A program made the translations under genes and the position numbers. A stretch of DNA of 64,000 nt from Acinetobacter sp. C26M. GTDB taxonomy: Bacteria > Pseudomonadota > Gammaproteobacteria > Pseudomonadales > Moraxellaceae. Each line of letters starts with the position of its first letter. The stretch's first letter is position 1. Shown here piece by piece: positions 9,406-19,207 of this stretch. The stretch lies in the NCBI RefSeq assembly GCF_023702675.1, contig NZ_CP098478.1, positions 682,001-746,000 on the forward strand, read 5' to 3'. The notes under the pieces are model-generated. The model searched no databases. It was not told the DNA's origin and worked only from the letters and a program-made list of their open reading frames with translations.

Positions 9406-9447
9406 TTTCTTGTAGCGCAGGGGAATTTATCCCCTGTCTGCAAGAAA
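9406..9447. repeat. Long interrupted hairpin between polA and the acyltransferase gene
   Basis: Inner stem CAGGGGA / TCCCCTG (9418-9424 with 9430-9436) inside an outer TTTCTTG / CAAGAAA stem (9406-9412 with 9441-9447). The T-run follows it on the plus strand only, so it is not a textbook terminator for polA, which is on the minus strand. It may protect the polA mRNA 3' end. Confidence 0.5.
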
Positions 9448-9475
9448 CATTTTTGTTTTCTAGTGTGTGGATGGC

Positions 9476-12241
9476 TTAGTGGGCAGCATCCCAGTTCTGA
9501 CCTTGTCCAACTTCTACCACAAACGGTACTGAAATTTCCAATACCGATTGCATGACTTCAGCAATTTGTTTTGAAAGTTCATCTGCAATTGCAGCATCCG
9601 CTTCAAACACAAGTTCATCGTGCACTTGTAATAACAGCTTGGCTTGATCTTTCGGCAACATTTTATCGACTGCAATCATCGCAAGTTTAATGATATCTGC
9701 CGCACTGCCTTGTAAAGGTGCATTGATTGCCGCGCGTTCAGCTGCTTGTTTGATCATTTTATTGCTTGCCATAATGTCTGGTGTATATAGACGACGGCCT
9801 AAAATGGTTTCAACAAAACCTTGCTCACGCGCAATTTGACGAGTACGTTCCATATAATCCAATACGCCCGGATAACGCTGGAAGTAACGTGCGATATAGC
9901 TACGTGACTCTTCACGGCTAAAGCCAAGTTGACGTGTTAAACCAAATTCAGACATACCATAGAGCAGACCAAAGTTAACCGCTTTGGCTTGACGACGTTG
10001 GTCATTGGTCACATCTTCAATGGCAATGCCAAGCACTTCAGATGCTGTGCGACGGTGTACATCCTGACCTTGTTGAAAGGCATGAACTAATGCATCATCT
10101 TGAGAGAAATGTGCCATCAAACGCAGTTCGATTTGAGAGTAATCGGCTGCCAATAACACACGACCCTCAGGTGCAATAAAGGCTTTACGGATTTGACGCC
10201 CAATCGGAGTACGGATTGGAATGTTTTGCAGGTTTGGATCGGTTGAAGACAAGCGACCTGTTGCAGTTAAGGCTTGATGATAGCTGGTATGTACACGATG
10301 TGTTGTGTCATGCGATTGTTCAATCAGGCGATCGGTGTAGGTATTTTTGAGTTTTGCCAAGCCACGATGTTCCAAAATGACTTCAGCCAATGGATGTTCG
10401 ATTTTCTCTAAAATACTTTCACTGGTACTGTATTGACCTGTTGCAGTTTTCTTACCGCCTTTGAGTCCTAGCTTTTCAAACAGGACTTCACCGACTTGCT
10501 TTGGTGAGGCAACATTAAAAGCTTCACCCGCCAGTTCCGCTGCCTGCGCTTCAAGCGTTTGGATGGTTTCTGAAAACTCGACACTAAGTTGATCGAGGAA
10601 TTGATGATCCAGCTTAATGCCATCTTCTTCCATGCCTGTGAGCACGCGAGCAACAGGCATTTCAATATTATGTAGAATATTGACCAGTTCTGGATGAGCT
10701 TTTAGTTTTGCTGCAAGTACTTCATACAAACGATAAGTGACATGCGCATCTTCGGCTGCATAATGCGCTGCGACTTCAAGTTCGATTTGATTAAAGGTTT
10801 TTTGCTTTGCACCTTTACCCGCGATTTGTTCAAACGTCGTGGTCAAATGACTAAGATAAAGACGTGCAACATCATCCATACCATGTCGCGTCGCAGCGGC
10901 ATTCAATACATATGAAGCCAGCATGGTATCGAAATACCAACCTTGAATGGTGATACCGTGATTGGCAAAGATGTGAGCATCGTATTTGAGATGATGACCA
11001 ATTTTCTTCACTTGTTCATTTTCAAGAATCGGTTTGATCTGAGCGAGAAGCTGTTCACGATTCAGTTGCTCAGGCGCACCTTCATAATCATGTGCAACAG
11101 GAACATAATAGGCATCTTTGGCATCAAATGCGACCGAGAAACCGACCAGTTCCGCTACACGATAATCGAGGTTGGTGGTTTCTGTATCAATCGCAAAATG
11201 ATCGGCGTGCTGCATACGCTGCAATAAGGCACCCCAATCTTGTTGGCTCAAGATCGTATGATAAGTCGCATTACCGAGTTGATCATCTTGACTAGACAGA
11301 TTGGCATGATCTTCAGCAACCACGGGTTCTGCTTTTTGTTCAGCTTTGGCAATACTTTTCGAGGTCTGTTGATAAGCAGGACTATTGGGATTGTTCGGGT
11401 GATCCAAAGACTGTAACTGATTACGAAACTCTAATTCAGTATAGAGCTCACGTAACTGATCCACATTAGGATTGGCGAGTTTAAGGTCATGCCAATCTAA
11501 AGCAAGATCTAGATCACAGACAATACTGGCAAGTTGATGGTCAACTTTGATGTTGTCTACATTATCTTTAATATTTTGGCTGAGTTTGCCTTTAAGCTGA
11601 TCAGCATTGGCAATAATATTGTTTAATGTGCCGTATTCATTCAGTAGCTTCGCCGCGGTTTTTGCGCCAACACCCGGAACGCCCATGATGCCGTCAGACG
11701 CATCGCCCATCAGGGTGAGGTAATCAATGATTTGATTTGGATGCACACCGAACTTTTCAAAAACACCCGCTTCATCTAAAACACGTTCTTTAAAACTGTC
11801 TTCCAGTTTGACATGTTCATTGACCAACTGCGCCATGTCTTTGTCACCCGTCGAGATGAGGACATGATGACCTTCTGCCAAGGCACGCTTGGTTAAGGTA
11901 CCAATAATGTCATCCGCTTCTGCACCTGCGAGAAAATACAAAGGTATCCCTTGTGCTTTGATCAACGCATGTAAATAAGGAATCTGTTGAGATAACTCCT
12001 CAGGCATGCTTGGGCGATCGCCTTTGTAGATTGGCGATAATTTATGACGGAAGGTTGGTTCTGGCGTATCAAAAATCACAGCCATATGGGTAGGCTGAGT
12101 ACGACGCATCAGTTTTTGGATTGCTGAAATTGCACCACGTATTGCATTGGTATGTAAGCCAGTAGACGTGGTTAATGGTGGTAAAGCGTGAAAAGCACGA
12201 AATAAGAAATAAGACCCGTCTACCAAGACAAAAGGTGGCAT
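9476..12241 (-). CDS. polA: DNA polymerase I
   Basis: Repair and Okazaki-fragment polymerase of 921 residues (E. coli 928). Three domains are visible. The N-terminal 5'-3' exonuclease shows VDGSYFLFRAFHALPPLT, GAEADDIIGTL and GDASDGIMGVPGVGAKTA. The central 3'-5' proofreading domain has an intact D-x-E (FAIDTETTNLDY). The polymerase has motif A DYSQIELRLMAHFSQD, the O-helix RRQAKAVNFGLLYGM and motif C LLQVHDELVFE. All catalytic carboxylates look intact, so both exonucleases should be active. An AGGATT ribosome-binding site lies 6 bases before the ATG. It is a single gene, divergent from the DUF2339 gene. Confidence 0.97.
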   Translation of the reverse strand: MPPFVLVDGSYFLFRAFHALPPLTTSTGLHTNAIRGAISAIQKLMRRTQPTHMAVIFDTPEPTFRHKLSPIYKGDRPSMPEELSQQIPYLHALIKAQGIPLYFLAGAEADDIIGTLTKRALAEGHHVLISTGDKDMAQLVNEHVKLEDSFKERVLDEAGVFEKFGVHPNQIIDYLTLMGDASDGIMGVPGVGAKTAAKLLNEYGTLNNIIANADQLKGKLSQNIKDNVDNIKVDHQLASIVCDLDLALDWHDLKLANPNVDQLRELYTELEFRNQLQSLDHPNNPNSPAYQQTSKSIAKAEQKAEPVVAEDHANLSSQDDQLGNATYHTILSQQDWGALLQRMQHADHFAIDTETTNLDYRVAELVGFSVAFDAKDAYYVPVAHDYEGAPEQLNREQLLAQIKPILENEQVKKIGHHLKYDAHIFANHGITIQGWYFDTMLASYVLNAAATRHGMDDVARLYLSHLTTTFEQIAGKGAKQKTFNQIELEVAAHYAAEDAHVTYRLYEVLAAKLKAHPELVNILHNIEMPVARVLTGMEEDGIKLDHQFLDQLSVEFSETIQTLEAQAAELAGEAFNVASPKQVGEVLFEKLGLKGGKKTATGQYSTSESILEKIEHPLAEVILEHRGLAKLKNTYTDRLIEQSHDTTHRVHTSYHQALTATGRLSSTDPNLQNIPIRTPIGRQIRKAFIAPEGRVLLAADYSQIELRLMAHFSQDDALVHAFQQGQDVHRRTASEVLGIAIEDVTNDQRRQAKAVNFGLLYGMSEFGLTRQLGFSREESRSYIARYFQRYPGVLDYMERTRQIAREQGFVETILGRRLYTPDIMASNKMIKQAAERAAINAPLQGSAADIIKLAMIAVDKMLPKDQAKLLLQVHDELVFEADAAIADELSKQIAEVMQSVLEISVPFVVEVGQGQNWDAAH

Positions 12242-12429
12242 TGCGCAAATCCTAATTATAAATTAATAGGTATTTTACGTGAAAAAGCCGTGGCTGTCTT
12301 ATCTGAACGTGGAAGAGTACGGCTAGCTGTGTCGTTGAAAATTTGCAGTATTTTGTATGTAATAATACCTGCTTATCTAGTGATCAAGTAAGATGGCTAC
12401 AATGAAGCTGTCATAATTGATATAAGTCT

Positions 12430-15297
12430 ATGTATAAAAAAGACAAACAGGGACTCATCGTTGTTTTAATTTCCTTAGCTGTGTTGCTAGCGGCTGCAAT
12501 TGCCTTTAAGTGGCAAGGGACGATTGTCGCCGCTGCAATTGGCCTGACTGTTGTAATTGTGCACATTCTGTCTGAAATTCATCAGCGTTTGCTTCAACTC
12601 GAACAAGCAGTGCCGAGCAATTCTGTATTAGGGGCTGGTATTGGCGTACAAAAAATTGTGATATATGGCGCGGCACTTGTCGCACTATTTGCCTATGCCA
12701 ATACATGGATGTGGTTGGCGGGTGGTGCTTTATTGGTATTGTTGTTGTGTTTGATCCAAACCATCAGTTCTTTTCAAACGCGATTGCTGCATTTAGAGCA
12801 GGTTACAACACAATCACTCAATCCAGATATTTCAATTCAGCCACAACAACAGTCTGCTGATTTTGGTCAAGCGATTGAATTAGCACCAATGACAGCTTCA
12901 CACTCTCCAATTGCGGAACAACAACAACCAGCATGGATGCAAGCTCGACCTGAATCAGTTCAAAGTCCAATACTTCAGAACTCTACCTCTGCTGCTCATC
13001 CTTCTGAGTCTAAACAAGCTGCTTGGTGGCAGCCAGCATTGGACTGGATGATACATGGCAATCCAATTCTCCGTGTTGCTGTGGCCATATTAATGGTTGG
13101 GGTAATCTTATTATTACGTTTTGCCAGTGAGCATTGGCAACTTAGCTTAGGTGTGAAACTGGGTTTTATTGCGGTTGCGGGTGTAGCCACAACTGTTGCA
13201 GGATATTTACTGCAAAAGAAAAATCAATTATTTGCGGTGGCTCTACAAGGTGTCGGCCTGGCAGTTGTATTCTTGACCTTGATTTTTTCACATCATTTTG
13301 CTGTGATTGCCAGCTTAAGCATCGCCAGTATTCTGTTTGTCATTTTATTATTGGCAACGGTTTATCTAAGCTTAAAACAACACGCTTTGTATTTAGCCAT
13401 GTTGGCATTGACCATGGCCTATCTAGCTCCGCTGGTCATTCCACAAAATCATCCTGATGTGATTTTCTTGTTTAGTTATTATTTTGTCATAAACTTAGCC
13501 GTGGCAGCGTTGAACTTTATTCAACCCTGGAAAATCCTGCATCAAATTGCGTTTTTTGCCACCATGTTCATTGGTGGTTCTACCATTGGAATTTATGCCA
13601 AAACAGCGCAGTTTGATACTTTGGATATGATCCTGTGGTTGCATATCGCTTTATTCATTTGGCTCAGTATCCGTTATAGCCAATTAATGTTACGTGCTCA
13701 AAATGAGCAGCAACAAACAGCCCAGACATCTGAGCGTTTACAACCTATTTTAGATGTTGGTCTGATTTTTAGTGTCCCTGTACTGGGCTTTTCGCTACAT
13801 GCCTATTTAATGCATAACTCGACCTCAGCACTTACTTGGGGAGCAGTTGCACTCGCGATTGTCTATATCAGTTTAAATATCTGGATTAAACGCCAGCATC
13901 CACAATTATCAATTTTGGCAAAAAGTTTCTTTATTCTGGCTGTGGTATTTGTAGCCTTAATTTTTCCGTTGGCCAAAGGAGCACATTGGACTTCTACAGG
14001 TTGGGTAATTCAGGGAACTGCACTGATTGTCTGGGGCGTTACTGAACGATATCGTTTAAGCCGTTATGTTGGCGTGGCACTGGTGTTATTAAGCTCAGTG
14101 GCATTACTGTTCCAAGTTTGGTCAAATGATCATTTCCCAATTTTAAGTACCGCGATTTTTGCGCTTGCTCAATTTATTTCTGCTTTTTACTTATTGCATT
14201 ATCAAGAGGTCGAGAAGTATTTCAGTGCACGCATGTTGAGTGGGGTTTTTCTGGCGCTTGGTTTGTATTCAGGCGCGATTGCTGCTGTTGAATTGATGCA
14301 GTGGCAGCACGATGGACTGAGCCCTTATCTCGCTGTTGCTGCAATATTATTGGCATTGTTTAGTCTGGCGGTGCATGTTAAATCACGCTTACAGTGGGCT
14401 AATGTGCAACTCATCTTATTGGGAGCTTTGTTGGCTTTACTTTATGGCGAAAGTTTTGCTCAACATGTGTATGTGGTTTGGCACTGGTCAAGTCGCTTAG
14501 ATCAAGTGATGTTTGCCATAGCATCAATCACGATTACGTTGATATTGACCAGCTTGAGTACTCACACATCTAAAGCAGCTCTTATGCTGTGGTCCGCATT
14601 ACTTTGGCTCAGCCTTGCCAGTATAGGATTGGCTATTTTTCCAATCATGCCACTTGTCGCGTTTGCCATTGTCCCAGCTATTTATAGTATTTGGCGATTT
14701 ACATCCAATAAAACTGAGTTGCTGCATCAGTTGCCAATCTGGTGTTTAACGCTATTTTGGTTGGTATTGGTCAGTCTAGATCCATATTCAGCTGAACAAT
14801 ATTATTTTATACCACTGCTTAATCTGACAGATATTCTGTCTTTACTGATGTTTTTTGGTCTGATCTGGATTATTTATCATCATGACTTTAGTGCAGAGCG
14901 TTCGATTGAGTGGGGTTTTAAAGTGACCACCATTTTGATTGGCCTATTGGTGCTGAGTAGTGTGGTGGTGCGAGCCATGCACCATTATTTGGGTACACCA
15001 TTCTGGAGCGCAGCAATTTGGTCGAATGGTGATGTACAACTCAGCTTGACGCTGTTGTGGGTGATCCTTGCTTTTATTCTGATGACATTTTCCAGCCGAC
15101 GTCATATTCGACAAATCTGGTTTGTCGGTGCAGCTTTGTTAGCAATTGTCGTAGCGAAATTATTGTTATTGGATCTATCGCAAAGTGGCACTTTAACCCG
15201 TGTGATTTCATTTATCGGTTCAGGTGCCGTCATGTTGGTGATCGCTTACCTAGCACCGTTACCGCCTACGCTTGATGAGACTCGGAAAGAGAGTTAA
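12430..15297 (+). CDS. Large DUF2339 family membrane protein
   Basis: A 955-residue, very hydrophobic inner-membrane protein with more than twenty predicted helices. The N-terminus has a few helices, then a soluble Gln/Ser-rich linker (about 130-195), then a helix-dense body beginning WMIHGNPILRVAVAILMVGVILLLRF. This architecture and the conserved NxxxRxAVxxLxxGxxLLLRF start of the body fit DUF2339, whose function is unknown. Its stop overlaps the stop of the convergent mscS gene by 4 bases. No catalytic motif was seen. A transporter or envelope scaffold role would be a guess. Confidence 0.8.
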   Translation: MYKKDKQGLIVVLISLAVLLAAAIAFKWQGTIVAAAIGLTVVIVHILSEIHQRLLQLEQAVPSNSVLGAGIGVQKIVIYGAALVALFAYANTWMWLAGGALLVLLLCLIQTISSFQTRLLHLEQVTTQSLNPDISIQPQQQSADFGQAIELAPMTASHSPIAEQQQPAWMQARPESVQSPILQNSTSAAHPSESKQAAWWQPALDWMIHGNPILRVAVAILMVGVILLLRFASEHWQLSLGVKLGFIAVAGVATTVAGYLLQKKNQLFAVALQGVGLAVVFLTLIFSHHFAVIASLSIASILFVILLLATVYLSLKQHALYLAMLALTMAYLAPLVIPQNHPDVIFLFSYYFVINLAVAALNFIQPWKILHQIAFFATMFIGGSTIGIYAKTAQFDTLDMILWLHIALFIWLSIRYSQLMLRAQNEQQQTAQTSERLQPILDVGLIFSVPVLGFSLHAYLMHNSTSALTWGAVALAIVYISLNIWIKRQHPQLSILAKSFFILAVVFVALIFPLAKGAHWTSTGWVIQGTALIVWGVTERYRLSRYVGVALVLLSSVALLFQVWSNDHFPILSTAIFALAQFISAFYLLHYQEVEKYFSARMLSGVFLALGLYSGAIAAVELMQWQHDGLSPYLAVAAILLALFSLAVHVKSRLQWANVQLILLGALLALLYGESFAQHVYVVWHWSSRLDQVMFAIASITITLILTSLSTHTSKAALMLWSALLWLSLASIGLAIFPIMPLVAFAIVPAIYSIWRFTSNKTELLHQLPIWCLTLFWLVLVSLDPYSAEQYYFIPLLNLTDILSLLMFFGLIWIIYHHDFSAERSIEWGFKVTTILIGLLVLSSVVVRAMHHYLGTPFWSAAIWSNGDVQLSLTLLWVILAFILMTFSSRRHIRQIWFVGAALLAIVVAKLLLLDLSQSGTLTRVISFIGSGAVMLVIAYLAPLPPTLDETRKES

Positions 15298-16211
15298 CTC
15301 TCTTTCTGTTCTTTTTTGAGTTCTTTCTGATTGGCATATTGATCGACTTCATCATTTTCTAAGGGGAGAGGTCGATCAATCAGTCCCATTTTCGGTACAG
15401 GAATTTCAATCTCGTTTTCTAAAAAGCCGTTACGAATGCGTTCCTGCATTTCATCGCGTACTTTGAGTGAATTTTCTTGGCGGCACCACACCGCAAATAA
15501 CAGCTCAATTGAAGATTCTCTAAAGGCAGTCACCGTAACAGTCGCTTTGGGATCATCCATAACCAATGGGTATTTAGCAGCAACCTCTAATAGAACGTGT
15601 CGAACTTTAATAATGTCTTCGTGGAAGTTAATCGCCAAGGTGATTGGAATACGCCGTATCGGATACTTGGATAAGTTCATCACGGGTGTTCGTATCAGCT
15701 GTTCATTTGGTAAACGAATATATACATTGTCCAATGTGAGCAGTTTTACTGAAAGTAAGTCAATTGAAATCACTTCACCTTCGATGGTTTGTCCGCGAAT
15801 TAAAGTAATTTGAATGGTATCACCGACTTCAAAAGACCCTTCACCAATCAAAAACAAGCCACTAATCAAGTTACTGGCAGAGGTTTGAGAGGCGAAACCC
15901 AGCGCGACAGTTAATATCCCTGCCGCACCTAAAAATACGCTGAGTTTAAAACCTGCCTCTCTTAAGCTGGTCATAATGAACAGCAGGAAGATGAAATAAA
16001 AAATACCTCGACGCCACAGTAAGCGTTGATGGGCATTAAAGCGACTACCAATGGTGCGGATAAAGGTATTTGAGACTAAACGTGCAATCACAAAGCCGAT
16101 AAAGCACAGAATAATAGCGACTACGATTTCGCTAAGCCGCTCAAAGTTAATGTTGGTGAAAAAACTGGTGAGACTGCCAGCCAGATCTTTTGGAATATTT
16201 GAATTTGGCAT
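15294..16211 (-). CDS. Small-conductance mechanosensitive channel (MscS family)
   Basis: An inner-membrane channel that opens under tension to release solutes during hypo-osmotic shock. It has 305 residues (E. coli MscS 286). Two or three N-terminal helices precede the pore helix VFLGAAGILTVALGFASQTSASNLISGLFL, which has the Gly/Ala packing of TM3. The beta domain follows (FEVGDTIQI, GEVISIDLLSVKLLTLDN, IRLPNEQLIRTPVMN), then an alpha/beta C-terminal domain ending in a charged tail KELKKEQKES. An AAGGGG ribosome-binding site precedes the ATG. It lies 9 bases downstream of its neighbour on the same strand, so the two are probably co-transcribed. Confidence 0.92.
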   Translation of the reverse strand: MPNSNIPKDLAGSLTSFFTNINFERLSEIVVAIILCFIGFVIARLVSNTFIRTIGSRFNAHQRLLWRRGIFYFIFLLFIMTSLREAGFKLSVFLGAAGILTVALGFASQTSASNLISGLFLIGEGSFEVGDTIQITLIRGQTIEGEVISIDLLSVKLLTLDNVYIRLPNEQLIRTPVMNLSKYPIRRIPITLAINFHEDIIKVRHVLLEVAAKYPLVMDDPKATVTVTAFRESSIELLFAVWCRQENSLKVRDEMQERIRNGFLENEIEIPVPKMGLIDRPLPLENDEVDQYANQKELKKEQKES

Positions 16212-16220
16212 CGCGACCCC

Positions 16221-17042
16221 TTAAAAAAATGAATCAAACATATTAAATAAAGTACTGCCTGGTGCACGAGGGGGATGCACATAGGTGACTTCACCCGCTT
16301 GAGTTGGGGTCTTATTTTCAATACGAATACGTGCTGGATGATCAGTACCTTCATAATAGACTTTGATTTGAGAAGTCCATAAGCGTCCTGTACTTTCGCT
16401 ATAAAATAATGGCAGTGCAGGAACTGGTACATTCATGCGATCAAAACGCAATTGATGATGGCTGGTGTTGTGAAACTCAATCGGGGTCACCGCACGGAAA
16501 GCACGCGGTTTGAGTAGATTCAAATCGATACGACCATCTACAGAGGTTGCGTAGCAAATCTCACCATTTTGTGGGTCTTTACCAAACCAAGTATCTTTCG
16601 GTTGAATCACGGGAATATCAAATAGCGGTTCAGAAAGACCGTCAACCAAACCCGCAATCCACAAGGGGGTACTGATATATAAGGTTCCACGCTGGCCCGC
16701 AGGAATATAAATCGGGTCAACAGGTCGAATCACCACGGAACGATCAGCCAAGCGTGGCATCAAATGAAAGCTGCTATTGGTCTTGTGGAACATATAGCGT
16801 TCGATTTTAGCAGGAGGCGGCATGGCAAATTCGATATCATTTAATATTCGCCACTGCTGCTCGTAGTCATACTGAAATTGAGGACGATGATATTCCAAAC
16901 GCCATTCTTTGATGCCGCGAGTCAGACGAAAGAGCAATGAACCGAATTGCCAAGCTTTGGCCTGTTGAATTTCGAATTGTTGTTCGCCCCACCATTTCAA
17001 AGTATCGGACTGGGGAGCTTGGTATTGATTATTTTGAGACAA
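16221..17042 (-). CDS. Conserved protein, possibly DUF432, co-transcribed with mscS
   Basis: A soluble 273-residue protein with no signal peptide or membrane segment. Its composition suggests beta-rich halves (VIRPVDPIYIPAGQRGTLYIS, RIDLNLLKPRAFRAVTPIEFHN). I do not recognise a catalytic motif. The layout and the position just upstream of an MscS-type channel recall DUF432 proteins, but that assignment is from memory and not certain. The start is unusual: the frame opens with TTG at 17042, with AAAGGA about ten bases upstream and no in-frame ATG near. A regulatory or accessory role for the channel is inferred only from the 9-base spacing. Confidence 0.7.
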   Translation of the reverse strand: MSQNNQYQAPQSDTLKWWGEQQFEIQQAKAWQFGSLLFRLTRGIKEWRLEYHRPQFQYDYEQQWRILNDIEFAMPPPAKIERYMFHKTNSSFHLMPRLADRSVVIRPVDPIYIPAGQRGTLYISTPLWIAGLVDGLSEPLFDIPVIQPKDTWFGKDPQNGEICYATSVDGRIDLNLLKPRAFRAVTPIEFHNTSHHQLRFDRMNVPVPALPLFYSESTGRLWTSQIKVYYEGTDHPARIRIENKTPTQAGEVTYVHPPRAPGSTLFNMFDSFF

Positions 17043-17135
17043 GATGCAAAATTCCTTTGTGAGTATGCTAAACAGACTTCACGCTGTAATCTGCTTAGAG
17101 TACACTCAATACTTTCTCTTATCATTATTTGTGTG

Positions 17136-18626
17136 ATGCAAATACTTAAACAAATACAAATTCCTTATAGTTTTGCTAAACGACATGGCGTTTTGTTACG
17201 TTATGAAGGCGATCAAGTTTTTATTGTACGACGCAAGGACACCGCGCGTATTGCTTTGCAGGAAGCTCGTCGAATTTTGGGGAAATCTGCTCACGATCAA
17301 TTGTGTACCGATCAAGAATTTCATGCCTTACTCAGTTCGAGCTATGCAGGGGATACAGGTGAGTCACAACAAGTTGCGGCAGGCTTGGAAGATCATCCCG
17401 ATTTATTGAGTTTAGCGGATCAAGTGCCTGAAGCTGAAGACTTAATGGATCAAGAAGATGATGCGCCGATTGTTCGTCTAATCAATGCTTTATTGTCCGA
17501 AGCGATTCGTGTGAGTGCTTCAGATATTCATATTGAAGCGTTTGAGAAAAAGCTTTCAGTACGTTTGCGTGTCGATGGTCAGCTGCGTGAAATTGTCCAG
17601 CCACGTCGTGAATTGGCGCCATTATTGGTGTCGCGTATCAAAGTCATGGCGAAACTGGATATTGCGGAAAAGCGTGTTCCTCAGGATGGCCGTATCTCAT
17701 TGCGTCTTGCTGGACGTGAAGTGGATGTTCGTGTTTCGACATTGCCATCTTCGCATGGCGAACGTGTAGTAATGCGTTTGCTGGACAAGCAAGCGGGGCG
17801 TTTGAACATGACTCATTTAGGCTTGATGCAAAATGATTATGATCGTTTAACGCAACTGGTTCATCGACCTCATGGCATTATTTTGGTGACAGGCCCAACT
17901 GGTTCGGGTAAGACCACAACCTTATATGCTGCTTTATCTGATCTGAATGACAATACCCGCAATATTTTGACCGCTGAAGATCCAATCGAATATCAATTGG
18001 AGGGTATTGGACAAACTCAGGTCAATACCAAAGTAGATATGACCTTTGCGCGTGCACTCAAGGCGATGTTACGTCAAGATCCTGATGTGGTGATGGTCGG
18101 AGAGATTCGTGACTTGGAAACTGCGGAAATTGCCGTACAGGCTTCTTTAACGGGTCACTTGGTGCTATCCACATTGCATACCAATACCGCGATTGGTGCG
18201 GTGACGCGATTAAAAGATATGGGCATCGAGCCATTCTTATTGGCGAGTTCCTTGATTGGTGTGATTGCACAGCGTTTGGTGCGTACTTTGTGCCCGCATT
18301 GTGTGACATGGCGAAAAGCAGATGACTTTGAACGCCAAGTATTTCAGCATCTCAAGGTTGATGAGCATATGGAGTTGCCTGAACCACATGGCTGTGAAAA
18401 ATGTTCACATGTTGGCTTTAGTGGACGTACGGCAATTTATGAAATTGTGCCAGTCGATGAATCTATGCGCCGTTTGATTCATGGTAATGCTGCTGAGTAT
18501 GAGCTGGAAAATCATGCCCGTCGTCATGCAGCTTCAATCCGTGATGATGGTCTGTTAAAAGTATTAGCTGGAAAAACCACATTGGAAGAAGTGTTGCGTG
18601 TGACCAATGAAGCTGCGGAAGAGTAA
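17136..18626 (+). CDS. gspE: Type II secretion system ATPase GspE
   Basis: Cytoplasmic hexameric ATPase that powers the type II secretion pseudopilus. The ATG at 17136 gives 496 residues, the usual GspE length; the same frame is open upstream, but the extra residues are unlike the family. In order: an N1/N2 domain, then VSASDIHIEAFEKKLSVRLRVDG, Walker A GPTGSGKTTTLYAAL, Asp box TAEDPIEYQLEGIGQTQV, Walker B PDVVMVGEIRDLETAEIAVQ, His box LSTLHTN, and a tetracysteine zinc motif (CPHC...CEKC). No other gsp gene is in the window, so the locus is split from its partners. PilB is the nearest alternative; the compact N-terminus and CPHC/CEKC motif favour GspE. Confidence 0.92.
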   Translation: MQILKQIQIPYSFAKRHGVLLRYEGDQVFIVRRKDTARIALQEARRILGKSAHDQLCTDQEFHALLSSSYAGDTGESQQVAAGLEDHPDLLSLADQVPEAEDLMDQEDDAPIVRLINALLSEAIRVSASDIHIEAFEKKLSVRLRVDGQLREIVQPRRELAPLLVSRIKVMAKLDIAEKRVPQDGRISLRLAGREVDVRVSTLPSSHGERVVMRLLDKQAGRLNMTHLGLMQNDYDRLTQLVHRPHGIILVTGPTGSGKTTTLYAALSDLNDNTRNILTAEDPIEYQLEGIGQTQVNTKVDMTFARALKAMLRQDPDVVMVGEIRDLETAEIAVQASLTGHLVLSTLHTNTAIGAVTRLKDMGIEPFLLASSLIGVIAQRLVRTLCPHCVTWRKADDFERQVFQHLKVDEHMELPEPHGCEKCSHVGFSGRTAIYEIVPVDESMRRLIHGNAAEYELENHARRHAASIRDDGLLKVLAGKTTLEEVLRVTNEAAEE

Positions 18627-18637
18627 GCTTTTCATTT

Positions 18638-18674
18638 AAAAAAAACAGCATGGTTTAACCATGCTGTTTTTTTT
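18638..18674. terminator. Bidirectional terminator between gspE and ohr
   Basis: ACAGCATGG...CCATGCTGT stem flanked by an A-run before and a T-run after. It fits the convergent ends of gspE (+) and ohr (-). Confidence 0.9.
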
Positions 18675-18685
18675 GAGTATTAGAA

Positions 18686-19120
18686 TTATGCTGTCGTCAC
18701 GATATTGAACGTAACGTCGATATTGTTACGCGTTGCATTTGAATAAGGGCAAACAATATGTGCAGCAGCAACCAATTGCTCTGCTTCAGCTTGTTCCATT
18801 CCAACTAAATAAACATTCAGTGTTACTTCGATACCAAAGCCATTCGGAATAGGACCAATGCCGACTTCACCTTCAACATAGGCATCTTTGCTAATCTTGA
18901 ATTTATCGCGGTTTGCAACGAACTTCATTGCACCTAAGAAACATGCAGAATAACCAGCAGCAAACAGTTGCTCTGGATTAGTGACTGCACCACCAGCACC
19001 GCCCATTTCTTTAGGCACGCCTAATTGCACATCTAAAACACCGTCAGATGAGGTTGCACGCCCATCACGACCACCTGTTGCTTTTGCTTTTGCACGATAA
19101 ACGACTTGTTCTAGAGACAT
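18686..19120 (-). CDS. ohr: Organic hydroperoxide resistance protein Ohr
   Basis: Thiol peroxidase that reduces organic and lipid hydroperoxides. The frame is open further upstream, but the ATG at 19120 ([12 protein letters not shown]) has an AGGAAC ribosome-binding site and gives 144 residues, matching the family. The two catalytic cysteines are Cys60 ([12 protein letters not shown]) and Cys124 ([10 protein letters not shown]), with the catalytic Arg near residue 21 (GGRDGRATS). It lies 87 bases downstream of ohrR on the same strand, and the gap holds a palindrome resembling known OhrR operators. Confidence 0.96.
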   Translation of the reverse strand: MSLEQVVYRAKAKATGGRDGRATSSDGVLDVQLGVPKEMGGAGGAVTNPEQLFAAGYSACFLGAMKFVANRDKFKISKDAYVEGEVGIGPIPNGFGIEVTLNVYLVGMEQAEAEQLVAAAHIVCPYSNATRNNIDVTFNIVTTA

Positions 19121-19146
19121 GATTATTGTTCCTAAATAATATTGAA

Positions 19147-19161
19147 TACAATTAAATCGTA
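19147..19161. promoter_or_regulatory. Candidate OhrR operator upstream of ohr
   Basis: A 15-base palindrome, TACAATTAAATCGTA, with one mismatched pair. It is close to the TACAATT-AATTGTA type of operator described for OhrR in other bacteria. It sits between ohrR and ohr, 27 bases before the ohr start codon. The assignment is inference from sequence and position. Confidence 0.55.
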
Positions 19162-19207
19162 CACGATATAAATAAAAAAACAAGTTACTGTTGTGTAAAT
19201 TTTAAAC

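Noticed and set aside
9406..9447. polA terminator
   Set aside because: The hairpin is good, but the T-run is on the plus strand while polA is on the minus strand. Listed only as a repeat.
16947..17135. N-terminal extension of gspE
   Set aside because: The frame is open, but these 63 residues overlap the start of the divergent gene and its promoter and are unlike GspE. The ATG at 17136 gives the normal length.
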